13,148 nucleotides of DNA from Actinomycetes bacterium (lineage in GTDB: Bacteria > Actinomycetota > Actinomycetes > Actinomycetales > Cellulomonadaceae). The notes under the pieces were generated by a model, which worked only from the letters and a program-made list of their open reading frames with translations, did no database searches and was not told where the DNA came from. Shown here piece by piece: positions 1-7,785 of this stretch. Each line of letters starts with the position of its first letter. Within the stretch, counting starts at the first letter, position 1. Where the stretch lies: the NCBI GenBank assembly GCA_023424135.1, contig JAFAEH010000257.1, forward strand, positions 1-13,148, written 5' to 3'. A program made the translations under genes and the position numbers.

Positions 1-519
1 CGTCAGGACCGTGCCCTCCTGCGGGTCCGGCACCGCGGCACGCGCGGCCTCGGCCGCACGTGCGAGCGCACCTGCGAGGACGTCGGCGCCGGACCGCGAC
101 GCCGACGACACGCCCGGCGTCGACGAACCCGGCGTCGACGCGCCGACGTCCGGGACACGGGTCGACCGGTCGTCCCGCGCACCACCCCGGTGCGCGTCGC
201 CGTCGGCGAGGCCGTCCGCGAAGCCCGCGAGCCACTGGCTGAGGATGATGCCGGAGTTGCCGCGCGCGGCCCGGGTCGCCCCCCGGGCGAAGGCCGCGGC
301 GACGTGCGCGGCGTCCCCCGCCCCCGGCGCGTCGGCGACCTCCTGCGCACCGCCGGCGAGCGTGAGCGTGACGTTGGAGCCGGTGTCGGCGTCGGGCACG
401 GGGAACACGTTGACCGCGTCGATCCGCTCGCGCGCCGCGCGGCACGCCACCAGCGCACCGGCCGCCCACGCACGCACCGTGCCGCCGTCGAGCACGACCT
501 GCCGCGCCACGACCTCCAC
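1..519 (-). CDS. DAK2 domain (FakA/YloV-like) kinase, 3' end outside window
   Basis: Partial gene; only about the first 173 codons are inside the window and the reading frame is open through base 1. The translation contains NVFPVPDADTGSN (about residues 37-49). Its two aspartates and following Thr-Gly match the metal/ATP-binding loop of the DhaL/DAK2 fold (usually PVPDGDTGTN). It is followed by ARGNSGIILSQWLAGFADGL-like sequence, typical of the FakA/YloV family. In firmicutes FakA phosphorylates fatty acids bound to FakB; the actinobacterial substrate is less certain. Start: GTG at 519 is chosen because a GGGAGG stretch lies about 5 nt upstream; in-frame GTGs at 525 and 534 are alternatives. 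In many Actinobacteria this gene sits between rpmB/thiL and recG, which fits here. It is divergent from rpmB across about 300 bp. Family assignment is firm; exact start is not. Confidence 0.88.
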   Translation of the reverse strand, partial: MEVVARQVVLDGGTVRAWAAGALVACRAARERIDAVNVFPVPDADTGSNVTLTLAGGAQEVADAPGAGDAAHVAAAFARGATRAARGNSGIILSQWLAGFADGLADGDAHRGGARDDRSTRVPDVGASTPGSSTPGVSSASRSGADVLAGALARAAEAARAAVPDPQEGTVLT

Positions 520-644
520 CCGCACCTCCCGCACCCTCGTCCGGCGCGCTGGTCCCACGCCCTCGCCCTGCGTCCTGCCGTGCCACCCGTGCCACCCCGC
601 ACCGGCTCACGTGCCGGCCCCACTGTGCCGCACGCCGCCCACAT

Positions 645-674
645 TTGGGCGCGACCGGGTGCATCGGCTAGTCT
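645..674 (+). promoter_or_regulatory. Predicted rpmB promoter
   Basis: A TTGGGC hexamer (645-650) and TAGTCT (669-674) are separated by 18 bp, resembling a housekeeping-sigma -35/-10 pair. Transcription would begin around 680-682, giving an rpmB leader of about 140 nt. The positions are read directly; promoter activity is inferred. Confidence 0.5.
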
Positions 675-679
675 TGCCA

Positions 680-704
680 GGTTGCCCGGCCACGTCCGGC
701 AACC
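680..704 (+). promoter_or_regulatory. Stem-loop at the 5' end of the rpmB leader
   Basis: GGTTGCCcGG pairs with CCGGCAACC, giving nine base pairs with one bulged C and a 6-nt loop. It would sit at the very 5' end of the rpmB transcript predicted from the promoter. It could stabilise the mRNA or be a protein-binding site; function is unknown. Confidence 0.45.
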
Positions 705-821
705 CCACAAGCCTTCCCGACGCCTCGTCGCGCGGTCCTGCCTCCGGGCAGGTCCGGCCACGTCGTGCGGGAAACGGGTCGCCCGTCGGCCCTCGCCAAG
801 ACCAGAACTCAGGAGAAGACC

Positions 822-1013
822 GTGGCTGCCAACTGCGACGTCTGCGCCAAGGGCCCGAGCTTCGGGCACAGCATCTCGCACTCGCACGTGCGCACGAAGC
901 GGCGCTGGAACCCGAACATCCAGCGCGTGCGCGTCGTCGTCGCCGGGACGCCCAAGCGCCTCAACGTGTGCACCTCGTGCCTCAAGGCCGGCAAGGTGCA
1001 GCGCGCGGTCTGA
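822..1013 (+). CDS. rpmB: 50S ribosomal protein L28 (zinc-ribbon form)
   Basis: 63-residue protein of the large ribosomal subunit. The sequence begins AANCDVCAKGPSFGHSISHS and continues with the conserved RRWNPNIQRVRV segment, which is diagnostic for bacterial L28. Two CxxC pairs, C5/C8 and C50/C53, form the zinc-binding 'C+' version. Many Actinobacteria also carry a cysteine-free paralogue induced by zinc starvation, so this copy is expected to be the zinc-replete one. The GTG at 822 is preferred over an upstream in-frame ATG at 765 because AGGAG (811-815) lies 6 nt before it and the L28 family begins there. It has its own promoter and leader and is closed by a strong hairpin at 1075-1100, so it is probably monocistronic. 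Confidence 0.97.
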   Translation: MAANCDVCAKGPSFGHSISHSHVRTKRRWNPNIQRVRVVVAGTPKRLNVCTSCLKAGKVQRAV

Positions 1014-1074
1014 GCGACCGCCCCGGGGCAGCGGCCACGCCGTCGGATCCCCGGACACGCACGACACGCCGACA

Positions 1075-1100
1075 GGCCCGCGAGCACCTGCTCGCGGGCC
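1075..1100 (+). terminator. rpmB terminator hairpin
   Basis: GGCCCGCGAGCA and TGCTCGCGGGCC form a perfect 12-bp arm pair separated by only CC (in practice a 4-nt loop), 61 nt after the rpmB stop. Only TTCGT follows rather than a long T run, as is common for actinobacterial terminators. It ends 36 nt before the GNAT start, supporting separate transcription of that gene. Confidence 0.85.
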
Positions 1101-1124
1101 TTCGTGCTGCCCGCCGCCGTGTGG

Positions 1125-1130
1125 CAGGGT
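1125..1130 (+). promoter_or_regulatory. Candidate -10 of the GNAT gene
   Basis: CAGGGT lies exactly 6 nt upstream of the ATG at 1137 and keeps the A2 and T6 positions of a -10 box. The arrangement would place the transcript start at the start codon. The same bases (AGGGTGGG) could instead act as a ribosome binding site, so this is the weakest member of the leaderless set. Confidence 0.35.
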
Positions 1131-1136
1131 GGGCCC

Positions 1137-1661
1137 ATGGTCGAGCAGATCGACGACGTGACCATCCGCCCGGCGACCACCGACGACGCCGGGCGTATCG
1201 CCGCCGTGCACGTGCGCTCGTGGCAGGAGGCGTACGCGGGCATCGTCCCCGACGAGTACCTGCGCTCCCTCGACCCCGTCGCGCGCACGCAACGCTGGTC
1301 CTCCGCGCTGGCCGCCGGCCCCGCGGACCACGTCCGCACGTTCGTCGCGTACAGCGGCGACCAGCTCCTGGGCTTCGCGACGTACGGCCCCGGACGCGAC
1401 GAGGACTCCCGCCGTGGCGAGCGGGAGATCTACTCGATCTACCTCGAGCCCGGCGCGTGGGGCCACGGTGTCGCGCGCGACCTCATGCGCACGGTCCTGT
1501 CCGACGCGGGCGAGCAGACCCCGATGTCGCTGTGGGTGCTCGCCGACAACGCACGCGCCCGGCACTTCTACCGCCGGCACGGCTTCGTCGCCGACGGGAT
1601 CGAGCGCCTCGAGACCATCGGTGGCGCCGCCCTGCTCGAGGTCCGCTACCGCCGCGGCTGA
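1137..1661 (+). CDS. GNAT-family N-acetyltransferase
   Basis: 174 residues spanning a single GNAT fold. It starts with VTIRPATTDDAGRIAAVHVRSW, typical of RimI/PA4866-like small-molecule acetyltransferases. The acetyl-CoA loop (motif A) is seen at about residues 102-116 as YLEPGAWGHGVARDL; the usual Gln/Arg opening the pyrophosphate-binding turn is replaced by Gly, but G109 and G111 are kept. Motif B (NARARHFYRRHGF, residues 138-150) carries the conserved Asn and Tyr. The substrate cannot be inferred. ATG at 1137 is chosen because homologous sequence begins within a few residues; a start at 1104 would fall directly after the rpmB terminator. The gene is monocistronic and convergent with thiL. 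GNATs are often placed next to rpmB/thiL by chance, so context gives no functional clue. Confidence 0.9.
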   Translation: MVEQIDDVTIRPATTDDAGRIAAVHVRSWQEAYAGIVPDEYLRSLDPVARTQRWSSALAAGPADHVRTFVAYSGDQLLGFATYGPGRDEDSRRGEREIYSIYLEPGAWGHGVARDLMRTVLSDAGEQTPMSLWVLADNARARHFYRRHGFVADGIERLETIGGAALLEVRYRRG

Positions 1662-1678
1662 CGCCCTCGGGACCAGAC

Positions 1679-1737
1679 CTCCGGGGAATCGCGCAGGGCC
1701 CGCGCGGGGCGCCGAGGACGGCTCCACGACCCCGGAG
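1679..1737. terminator. Possible bidirectional terminator between GNAT gene and thiL
   Basis: CTCCGGGG (1679-1686) is complementary to CCCCGGAG (1730-1737) in the 79-bp space between two convergent stop codons. The 43-nt interior is itself very GC-rich and could fold. No T run is present. The long loop makes this a weak call. Confidence 0.3.
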
Positions 1738-1740
1738 GGC

Positions 1741-2718
1741 TCACTCGCCGAAGTGGTCCCAGCCCGTGGTCGTCGTGGCCGGCGGACGACCGTCCACGAG
1801 CACGAGGTCGGTGCCGCGCGGGAGCACCGACCCGATGCGCCGGAACGGCGCGGGCAGCGGCACGTCCGGCGGGAACGTCGCGAGCAGGCCGTGGTCCTCC
1901 CCGCCCGTCAGCAACCAGTCGCGCACGTCGGCACCGAGGCCCGTGGCGGCACCGGCGAGCCGTGCGGCGTCGGGCGCGAACCCCACGAGCGGGTCGTCGA
2001 GGTCGAGCGTGACACCGCTCGCACGGGCCAGGCGCCGGCCGTCGCGCAGCAGACCGTCCGAGACGTCGAGCATCGCGGTCGCTGCCCCGCGCGCGGCAGC
2101 GGGCCCCGCGTCGAGATCCGGCTCAGGGGCCCGGTACGCGCGGACCAGCCCCGGGTCGTCGTCACCTCGTCCGGCCGCGAGCAGCGCGAGCCCTGCCGCC
2201 GACCATCCACGGCGTCCCGCGTGCGCGAGGACGTCCCCCGCCCGGGCACCGGACCGGCGCACCGCGTCACGCCCCTCGAGGTCACCGTGCGCGGTGACCG
2301 ACACGACGACCACCGGACCGGATGACAGGTCACCACCGACCACACCCACGTCGAGCGGGCGGCACGCGTCGCCGAGCCCCTCGGCCAGTCCCTCGACCCA
2401 CGCGACGGGCGTGTCCGGGGGCGTCACCAGCCCGACGACGAGCGCGACGGGCCGGGCGCCCATCGCGGCCACGTCCGCCAGGTTCTGCATCGCGGCGCGG
2501 CGGCCCACGTCCTGCCCGGTGGACCACCGGCGACGGAAGTGCACGTCCTCGACCAGGACATCGCACGTCACGACGTACCGTCCGTCGGGTGCGACGACGA
2601 CCGCGGCGTCGTCCCCGGGTGGCACGAGGGTCCTCGACCCGACCGGCAGGTGGGGGAAGATCCGGTCGAGCAGGTCCTGCTCGGCGAGGTCGGAGACGAC
2701 GGGACTGTCGGCGGGCAC
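1741..2718 (-). CDS. thiL: Thiamine-monophosphate kinase
   Basis: 325 residues, the usual length for ThiL, which phosphorylates thiamine monophosphate to the active cofactor thiamine diphosphate in the cytoplasm. Motifs in order are PPGDDAA (about 33-39, Mg-ATP aspartates), CDVLVEDVHFRRRW (substrate-binding strand), MQNLADVAAMGARP, GGDLSSGP, LDVSDGL, and LTGGEDHGL, then a C-terminal GWDHFG as in Escherichia coli ThiL. The GTG at 2718 is preferred: it gives the family length and lies exactly 6 nt after a TACCGT hexamer, whereas longer starts (up to 2919) would run through the divergent lipoprotein gene. It is transcribed alone, convergent with the GNAT gene and divergent from the DUF3515 gene. 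No thiamine riboswitch is visible upstream, where only 106 bp are available. Confidence 0.95.
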   Translation of the reverse strand: MPADSPVVSDLAEQDLLDRIFPHLPVGSRTLVPPGDDAAVVVAPDGRYVVTCDVLVEDVHFRRRWSTGQDVGRRAAMQNLADVAAMGARPVALVVGLVTPPDTPVAWVEGLAEGLGDACRPLDVGVVGGDLSSGPVVVVSVTAHGDLEGRDAVRRSGARAGDVLAHAGRRGWSAAGLALLAAGRGDDDPGLVRAYRAPEPDLDAGPAAARGAATAMLDVSDGLLRDGRRLARASGVTLDLDDPLVGFAPDAARLAGAATGLGADVRDWLLTGGEDHGLLATFPPDVPLPAPFRRIGSVLPRGTDLVLVDGRPPATTTTGWDHFGE

Positions 2719-2724
2719 GCGCTC

Positions 2725-2730
2725 ACGGTA
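2725..2730 (-). promoter_or_regulatory. -10 box of thiL (leaderless)
   Basis: On the minus strand TACCGT is followed by GAGCGC and then the GTG start at 2718. A TANNNT box 6 nt before the start codon puts the predicted transcription start on the first base of the codon. No convincing -35 was found. Confidence 0.55.
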
Positions 2731-2812
2731 GACGGTCCGCCGACGCACCGCCCACCGCGCCGGGCGTCCCGGGACGACGCACACGTCGCCCGTGGTGCAC
2801 CGCGCGCACGGG

Positions 2813-2818
2813 TAGCGT
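2813..2818 (+). promoter_or_regulatory. -10 box of the DUF3515 gene (leaderless)
   Basis: TAGCGT is followed by 6 nt (GGGCAC) and the GTG at 2825. The position predicts a leaderless transcript and supports this start codon. The -35 region is not obvious. Confidence 0.55.
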
Positions 2819-2824
2819 GGGCAC

Positions 2825-3307
2825 GTGCCCCGCCGTCCCGTCGTCCGTCCCACCGCGACGGCCACCGGCCTCGGCCTGCTCGCGCTGCTCACGGCCTGCT
2901 CCGCCACGGTGCCGGTCACCGTCGCCCCCTACGCCGCCGACCCCGTGTGCGCGTCGGTCGTGCTCGCGACGCCGGACGAGCTCGCGGACGGTCTGCCCCG
3001 GGTGGACACCGACGCCCAGGCCACGACCGCGTGGGGCACGCCCGGGTCGGCCGTCGTCCTGCGCTGCGGCGTGGAGCCGCCGGGCCCGACGACCGACAGC
3101 TGCCGGTCCGTCGAGACGCCGAACGGGCCGAGCATCGACTGGGTGGTCGTGGAGGACGACGGCGACTGGACGTTCACGACGTACGGGCGCGTCCCCGCGG
3201 TCGAGGTCGTCGTCCCCGCGTCCGTCGCGAGCACGCGCTCGACGTCCTACGTCGACCTGCTCGGCCCCGCGGTCGCGCTCACCGACCAGCAGCGCCGGTG
3301 CCTGTGA
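2825..3307 (+). CDS. DUF3515-family lipoprotein
   Basis: 160 residues. The N-terminus has arginines, a hydrophobic stretch (TGLGLLALL) and a lipobox LTAC with the acylated cysteine at residue 25, so the mature protein should be anchored to the outer face of the membrane. The mature part contains paired cysteines (C36, RCGVEPPG, a later SC, and a terminal RRCL) that may form disulfides, and the segment WVVVEDDGDWTFTTYGRVPAVEVVVP. This pattern and the position between thiL and ddl match the actinobacterial DUF3515 family, also found next to ddl in mycobacteria. Its function is not known; a role in envelope maintenance is only suggested by location and neighbours. The start is supported by the -10 box 6 nt upstream. 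Confidence 0.85.
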   Translation: MPRRPVVRPTATATGLGLLALLTACSATVPVTVAPYAADPVCASVVLATPDELADGLPRVDTDAQATTAWGTPGSAVVLRCGVEPPGPTTDSCRSVETPNGPSIDWVVVEDDGDWTFTTYGRVPAVEVVVPASVASTRSTSYVDLLGPAVALTDQQRRCL

Positions 3308-3371
3308 CGCGGCACCGCCCGGCGGACCCGCGACGCGGCGGCGACGCGGCTCGGCGCATGCGCGGCGAGGT

Positions 3372-4544
<1,173 letters not shown>

Positions 4545-4553
4545 CGCGCACCG

Positions 4554-4559
4554 ACCCTA
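4554..4559 (-). promoter_or_regulatory. Candidate -10 of ddl
   Basis: Minus-strand TAGGGT ends 9 nt before the ATG at 4544, predicting a transcript with only 2-3 untranslated nucleotides. It shares a 61-bp divergent region with the PLP gene promoter. Confidence 0.45.
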
Positions 4560-4593
4560 CCCGCCGTGGGGCGTTCCGCGGTGCGCGGCGGCG

Positions 4594-4599
4594 TAGCCT
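4594..4599 (+). promoter_or_regulatory. -10 box of the PLP enzyme gene (leaderless)
   Basis: TAGCCT is followed by 6 nt (GCGCAG) and the GTG at 4606, the same geometry as thiL and the DUF3515 gene. It fixes the start codon choice. Confidence 0.55.
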
Positions 4600-4605
4600 G
4601 CGCAG

Positions 4606-5850
4606 GTGACCTCCCCGGACCTGCACCCCGACCCGGACCACGCCCCGTCCCACGACGGGACCCCGCTGGCACCCGCGACGTTGACCGTGAGCGCCGGACG
4701 CCCGCCGCGCAGCGCCGGAGGGTCGCTGAACCCCCCGGTCGTGCTCACGTCGACGTTCGTCTCGCAGGGCGTGCCGTCCGCGGGCGAGCACCTGTACGGG
4801 CGGATCGGGACACCCGCGTGGGAACCGTTCGAGGAGGCCCTCGCCACCCTGGAGCGCACCGACCACACGCGGGCAGGGCTGGCGGCGGACGGCCCGCCCG
4901 CGACGGTGTTCGCATCCGGCATGGCCGCGATCGGCGCCGCGCTCGCGCTGCTGCCCGTCGGTGCACGGCTCGTCGTGCCGCGGCACGCCTACCAGGTCAC
5001 GCTCGTGCTCGCGCGCGAGCTCGCGCAGCGCGGCCTGCTGCACGTCGAGGCCGTCGACGTCGACGACACCGCCGCCGTGCTCGCGGCCGTGCGCGGCACG
5101 CACGACGCGCACGACGGGCCGGCGGCGATGCTGTGGCTCGAGTCCCCCACGAACCCGATGCTCGAGGTCGCCGACCTGCCGGTGCTCGTCGCGGCCGCGC
5201 ACGACGTCGGTGCGCTCGTCGTCGTCGACAGCACGTTCGCGACGCCGCTCGTGCAGCGCCCCCTCGCGCTCGGGGCGGACGTCGTCGTGCACTCGGTGAC
5301 CAAGTACCTCGCGGGCCACTCCGACGTCGTCCTCGGGGCGACCGTCACCGACGACCCCGACCTGCACGCGCGGCTCGTCGCCCACCGCACGACGCACGGC
5401 GCGATCGCCGGCCCGTTCGAGGTGTGGCTCGCGCTGCGGGGGCTGCGCACGCTCGCGCTGCGGGTCGAGCGCGCGCAGGCCAACGCCGGCGAGCTGGCCC
5501 GGCGCCTGGCCGACCACCCGCACGTCGCGCAGGTCCGCTACCCGGGCCTTCCCCGGGACCCCGGGCACGCGCGCGCGGCCGCGCAGATGGACGGGTTCGG
5601 CGCGATCCTCGGGCTACGCCCGGTCGGCGGCGTCGCGGGCGCCGACGCGCTCGTCGCCGCCGTCCGGCTGTGGGTGCCGGCGACGAGCCTGGGTGGTGTC
5701 GAGTCGACGCTCGAGCGGCGCCGACGCTTCGCGACCGAGTCGCCCACGGTCCCCGAGGACCTGGTGCGCCTGTCGGTCGGGATCGAGGACGTCGACGACC
5801 TGTGGGCGGACCTGGACCGTGCGCTGGGCGCCGCAGCAGCCACGCTCTGA
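4606..5850 (+). CDS. Cys/Met-metabolism PLP enzyme (cystathionine gamma-synthase/lyase-like)
   Basis: 414 residues of fold-type I PLP enzyme. Visible landmarks are YGR (64-66, Tyr/Arg that bind the phosphate of the neighbouring subunit's cofactor), FASGMAAI (102-109), LESPTNP (179-185), VVVDSTF with Asp208 contacting the pyridine nitrogen, and SVTKYLAGHSD with the Schiff-base Lys233. The C-terminal WVPATSLGGVESTLERR and RLSVGIEDVDDLWADL are also typical of the trans-sulfuration family. It may make cystathionine or cleave cystathionine/methionine; sequence alone does not decide. Two family motifs are altered: the usual YxRxxNPT is YGRIGTPAW, and the usual D-x-Y-G-G-T around the substrate-loop tyrosine is RHAYQVT (Tyr129). 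The first about 25 residues are a His/Asp/Pro-rich extension. It is monocistronic, divergent from ddl and convergent with gpsA. Confidence 0.9.
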   Translation: MTSPDLHPDPDHAPSHDGTPLAPATLTVSAGRPPRSAGGSLNPPVVLTSTFVSQGVPSAGEHLYGRIGTPAWEPFEEALATLERTDHTRAGLAADGPPATVFASGMAAIGAALALLPVGARLVVPRHAYQVTLVLARELAQRGLLHVEAVDVDDTAAVLAAVRGTHDAHDGPAAMLWLESPTNPMLEVADLPVLVAAAHDVGALVVVDSTFATPLVQRPLALGADVVVHSVTKYLAGHSDVVLGATVTDDPDLHARLVAHRTTHGAIAGPFEVWLALRGLRTLALRVERAQANAGELARRLADHPHVAQVRYPGLPRDPGHARAAAQMDGFGAILGLRPVGGVAGADALVAAVRLWVPATSLGGVESTLERRRRFATESPTVPEDLVRLSVGIEDVDDLWADLDRALGAAAATL

Positions 5851-5898
5851 CAGGACCCCGCGAGGCCCAGGCACGCACGGGCCCGACGCGGGCGCGCC

Positions 5899-5917
5899 GG
5901 TCAGGCCTTCTCTGACC
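5899..5917 (-). terminator. Weak hairpin over the gpsA stop
   Basis: GGTCAG and CTGACC form a 6-bp inverted repeat with a 7-nt loop overlapping the last codons and stop of gpsA. A second short pair, GGCCC/GGGCC (5864-5868/5879-5883), lies beyond it. Either could help end the convergent transcripts, but neither is strong. Confidence 0.25.
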
Positions 5918-6920
5918 TGTGCGGACGTGCGAGCAGCAGCCCGGCGAGCTGGTCGACCGGCAGACCCTCGTGCAGCACGCGCACGACCGCCGCTGTGATC
6001 GGCATCTCCACGCCCAGGCTCGTCGCGAGCTCGAGCACCGACCGGCACGACTTCACGCCCTCGGCCGTCCCGCCCGTCGCGACGACGGCCTGGTCGAGCG
6101 TCATGCCGCGCCCGATGTGCACGCCCAGCGTGTGGTTGCGCGAGTCCGGCGACGCGCATGTCGCCATGAGGTCACCCATGCCCGCCAGGCCCGGGAACGT
6201 CTCGGCGTCCGCGCCGAGCGCCAGGCCGAGGCGCGTGGTCTCGACGAGCCCGCGCGTGATGACCGTCGCCATCGTGTTGAACCCCATGCCGCGGCCCTGC
6301 GAGATGCCCACCGCCAGCGCGATGACGTTCTTCACGGCGCCGCACAGCTCGACCCCGACCACGTCCGGGTTCGTGTACGGGCGGAAGTACGACGACGCGC
6401 ACGCGCGGGCCACGAGCCGCGCCGTCGTGTCGCTCGTCGACGCGACGACCGTCGCGGTCGGCTGACGCTCGGCGATCTCGCGCGCGAGGTTCGGGCCGGA
6501 GAGCACCGCGACCCGGCCCTCCTCGAGCCGCAGGCTCTGCGCGACGACCTGGCTCATGCGCTGGTCGGTGTCGAGCTCGACACCCTTCATGAGGGACACC
6601 ACGACCGCGTGCGCGCCGAGCGCGTCGGCCAACGGCTCCAGGACGCGGCGCGCCTGCTGCGACGGCACGGCGACGGCGACGACGTCGGCCCCGGCGACGG
6701 CGTCGCGCGGGTCCGTGGTCGCGGTGACCCGCGCGGGCAGGTCGACCCCCGGCAGGTAGCGCGTGTTCGTGCGACGCTCGGCGATCTCGCGCACCGTGGC
6801 GGCGTCACGGCCCCAGACGGTCACGTCGCAGCCCGCGTCCGCCATGACCGCCGCGAACGTCGTCCCCCAGCTCCCCGAGCCGAGGACCGCCGCGCGCAGG
6901 GTCTGCGGCTGCGTCGTCAC
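5901..6920 (-). CDS. gpsA: NAD(P)-dependent glycerol-3-phosphate dehydrogenase
   Basis: 339 residues, usual family length. It reduces dihydroxyacetone phosphate to sn-glycerol 3-phosphate, the backbone for phospholipids. The Rossmann loop is VLGSGSWGTT (12-21); also seen are SLMKGVE (Lys112), SGPNLAREIA (141-150), GAVKNVIALAVGI with the catalytic Lys197, GMGDLMATC (Asp250), SRNHTLG (Arg261/Asn262 binding the substrate phosphate) and GGTAEGV (Glu287). The start is GTG at 6920, which overlaps the plsC stop as GTGA, so it is probably translated by coupling with plsC. Pairing with plsC makes sense: GpsA supplies the glycerol phosphate that acyltransferases, including PlsC in the second step, convert to phosphatidic acid. 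Confidence 0.97.
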   Translation of the reverse strand: MTTQPQTLRAAVLGSGSWGTTFAAVMADAGCDVTVWGRDAATVREIAERRTNTRYLPGVDLPARVTATTDPRDAVAGADVVAVAVPSQQARRVLEPLADALGAHAVVVSLMKGVELDTDQRMSQVVAQSLRLEEGRVAVLSGPNLAREIAERQPTATVVASTSDTTARLVARACASSYFRPYTNPDVVGVELCGAVKNVIALAVGISQGRGMGFNTMATVITRGLVETTRLGLALGADAETFPGLAGMGDLMATCASPDSRNHTLGVHIGRGMTLDQAVVATGGTAEGVKSCRSVLELATSLGVEMPITAAVVRVLHEGLPVDQLAGLLLARPHRSEKA

Positions 6921-7726
6921 GACGTCGCCTCGCCCGTGGCCGCCTCGCCGGCGGCCGCCGCGTCGGACGCCCCGGGGTCGGTGGCCGCAGGGTCGGTGGT
7001 CGGCGCGTCCGACGCGGCCCGGCGGCGGCGCATGTCATGACGCACGGCGGGTGCCTTCTCCCCCCGGACGTCCTCGAGCAGCGCGGTGATCGCGGCCATC
7101 ACGCGCTCGGTCGCCTCGCGCAGCGTCGCGGTGTCCTGCGGCCGGCCGTACAGGTCGGACAGGTCCACCGGCGGCCCGGCGACGACCGTGACCTTCTTGC
7201 GCGGGAACGGCTTGAGGACCTTGCCGTAGCGGGCGAGCAGATCCTGCGGTCCCCACTGGGCGACGGGGATCAGCGGGGCTCGGGTCGTCAGCGCGAGCCG
7301 TGCGACACCCGTGCGCCCGACCATCGGCCACAGGTCGGGGTCGCGCGTGAGCGTGCCCTCGGGGAACACCGCGACGCACTCCCCCTGCTCGACCGCGGCG
7401 ACCGCCGAGCGCAGGGAGTCGCCCGCGGCCACCGAGTCGCGGTGCACGGGGATCTGACCCGTCGCCCGCAGGGCGGGGCCCACCACCGGGATGCGGAACA
7501 GCGACGACTTCGCGAGGATCCGCGGCACGTACCCGTGGTCCCACAGGTAGTGCGCGAACGTCAGCGGGTCGACCTCCGTCATGTGGTTGGCCGCCGCGAT
7601 GAACCCGCCGTCGGTCGGCAGGTGCTCGGCACCGTGCCAGTCCGGTCGGGTCGTCGCGAACAGGAACGTCCGCACGACGCGGGCGACGTTGCGGTAGGCG
7701 AGGTTGGAACGCACGGGCGACGGCAC
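6917..7726 (-). CDS. plsC: 1-acyl-sn-glycerol-3-phosphate acyltransferase
   Basis: 269 residues. The acyltransferase motifs are NHMTEVD (47-53, the NHX4D catalytic His48/Asp53), GQIPVHRDS (about 90-98), FPEGTLTRD (121-129, glycerophosphate site) and VAQWGPQDLL. This fits the lysophosphatidate acyltransferase family acting at the inner membrane face; other acyl acceptors cannot be excluded. Residues from about 230 on are an Arg patch (MRRRRA) followed by a roughly 30-residue Ala/Asp/Thr/Pro tail, probably disordered. The tail is partly encoded by a 15-bp-period duplication (GGGTCGGTGG at 6975 and 6990 on the plus strand). The GTG at 7726 has no Shine-Dalgarno sequence but a TACCAT box 8 nt upstream. 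It is the first gene of a two-gene unit with gpsA (4-nt overlap). Confidence 0.92.
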   Translation of the reverse strand: MPSPVRSNLAYRNVARVVRTFLFATTRPDWHGAEHLPTDGGFIAAANHMTEVDPLTFAHYLWDHGYVPRILAKSSLFRIPVVGPALRATGQIPVHRDSVAAGDSLRSAVAAVEQGECVAVFPEGTLTRDPDLWPMVGRTGVARLALTTRAPLIPVAQWGPQDLLARYGKVLKPFPRKKVTVVAGPPVDLSDLYGRPQDTATLREATERVMAAITALLEDVRGEKAPAVRHDMRRRRAASDAPTTDPAATDPGASDAAAAGEAATGEATS

Positions 7727-7734
7727 GGGAACCG

Positions 7735-7740
7735 ATGGTA
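7735..7740 (-). promoter_or_regulatory. Candidate -10 of plsC-gpsA
   Basis: Minus-strand TACCAT lies 8 nt before the GTG at 7726, in the 59-bp gap after the hydrolase stop. It predicts a nearly leaderless plsC-gpsA mRNA independent of the murA unit. Confidence 0.45.
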
Positions 7741-7785
7741 GCCGCGCGTGCGCCGCACCCGGGCGGCCGTCCGGGTGGACGCGCG

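Larger units (their letters stand above)
520..821. other. Divergent intergenic region between DAK2 gene and rpmB
   Basis: About 300 bp with no gene that I can support. It holds the predicted rpmB promoter (645-674), a leader hairpin (680-704), the rpmB Shine-Dalgarno sequence AGGAG at 811-815, a 9-bp tandem duplication CGTGCCACC (579-587 and 588-596), and a short inverted repeat CCGGC...GCCGG (602-606/613-617) around CACGTG. No clear promoter for the leftward DAK2 gene was found. No AT-rich palindrome resembling an actinobacterial Zur box is visible. Confidence 0.6.

Noticed and set aside
765..821. N-terminal extension of L28 to ATG 765
   Set aside because: L28 begins at the AANCDVC segment, and the Shine-Dalgarno AGGAG at 811-815 points to GTG 822.
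3..1727. Minus-strand open frame of about 574 codons across rpmB and the GNAT gene
   Set aside because: It overlaps two well-supported plus-strand genes. In the left 500 bases the DAK2 motifs are in a different minus-strand frame.
2719..2919. Upstream extension of thiL to ATG 2919
   Set aside because: It would add 67 residues not seen in ThiL, run through the divergent lipoprotein gene start, and ignore the -10 box 6 nt before GTG 2718.
3330..3371. Clear terminator between the DUF3515 gene and ddl
   Set aside because: The stretch has a GCGACGCGGC direct duplication (3330-3339, 3341-3350) and a GCGCATGCGC palindrome, but no stable stem with a usable loop.
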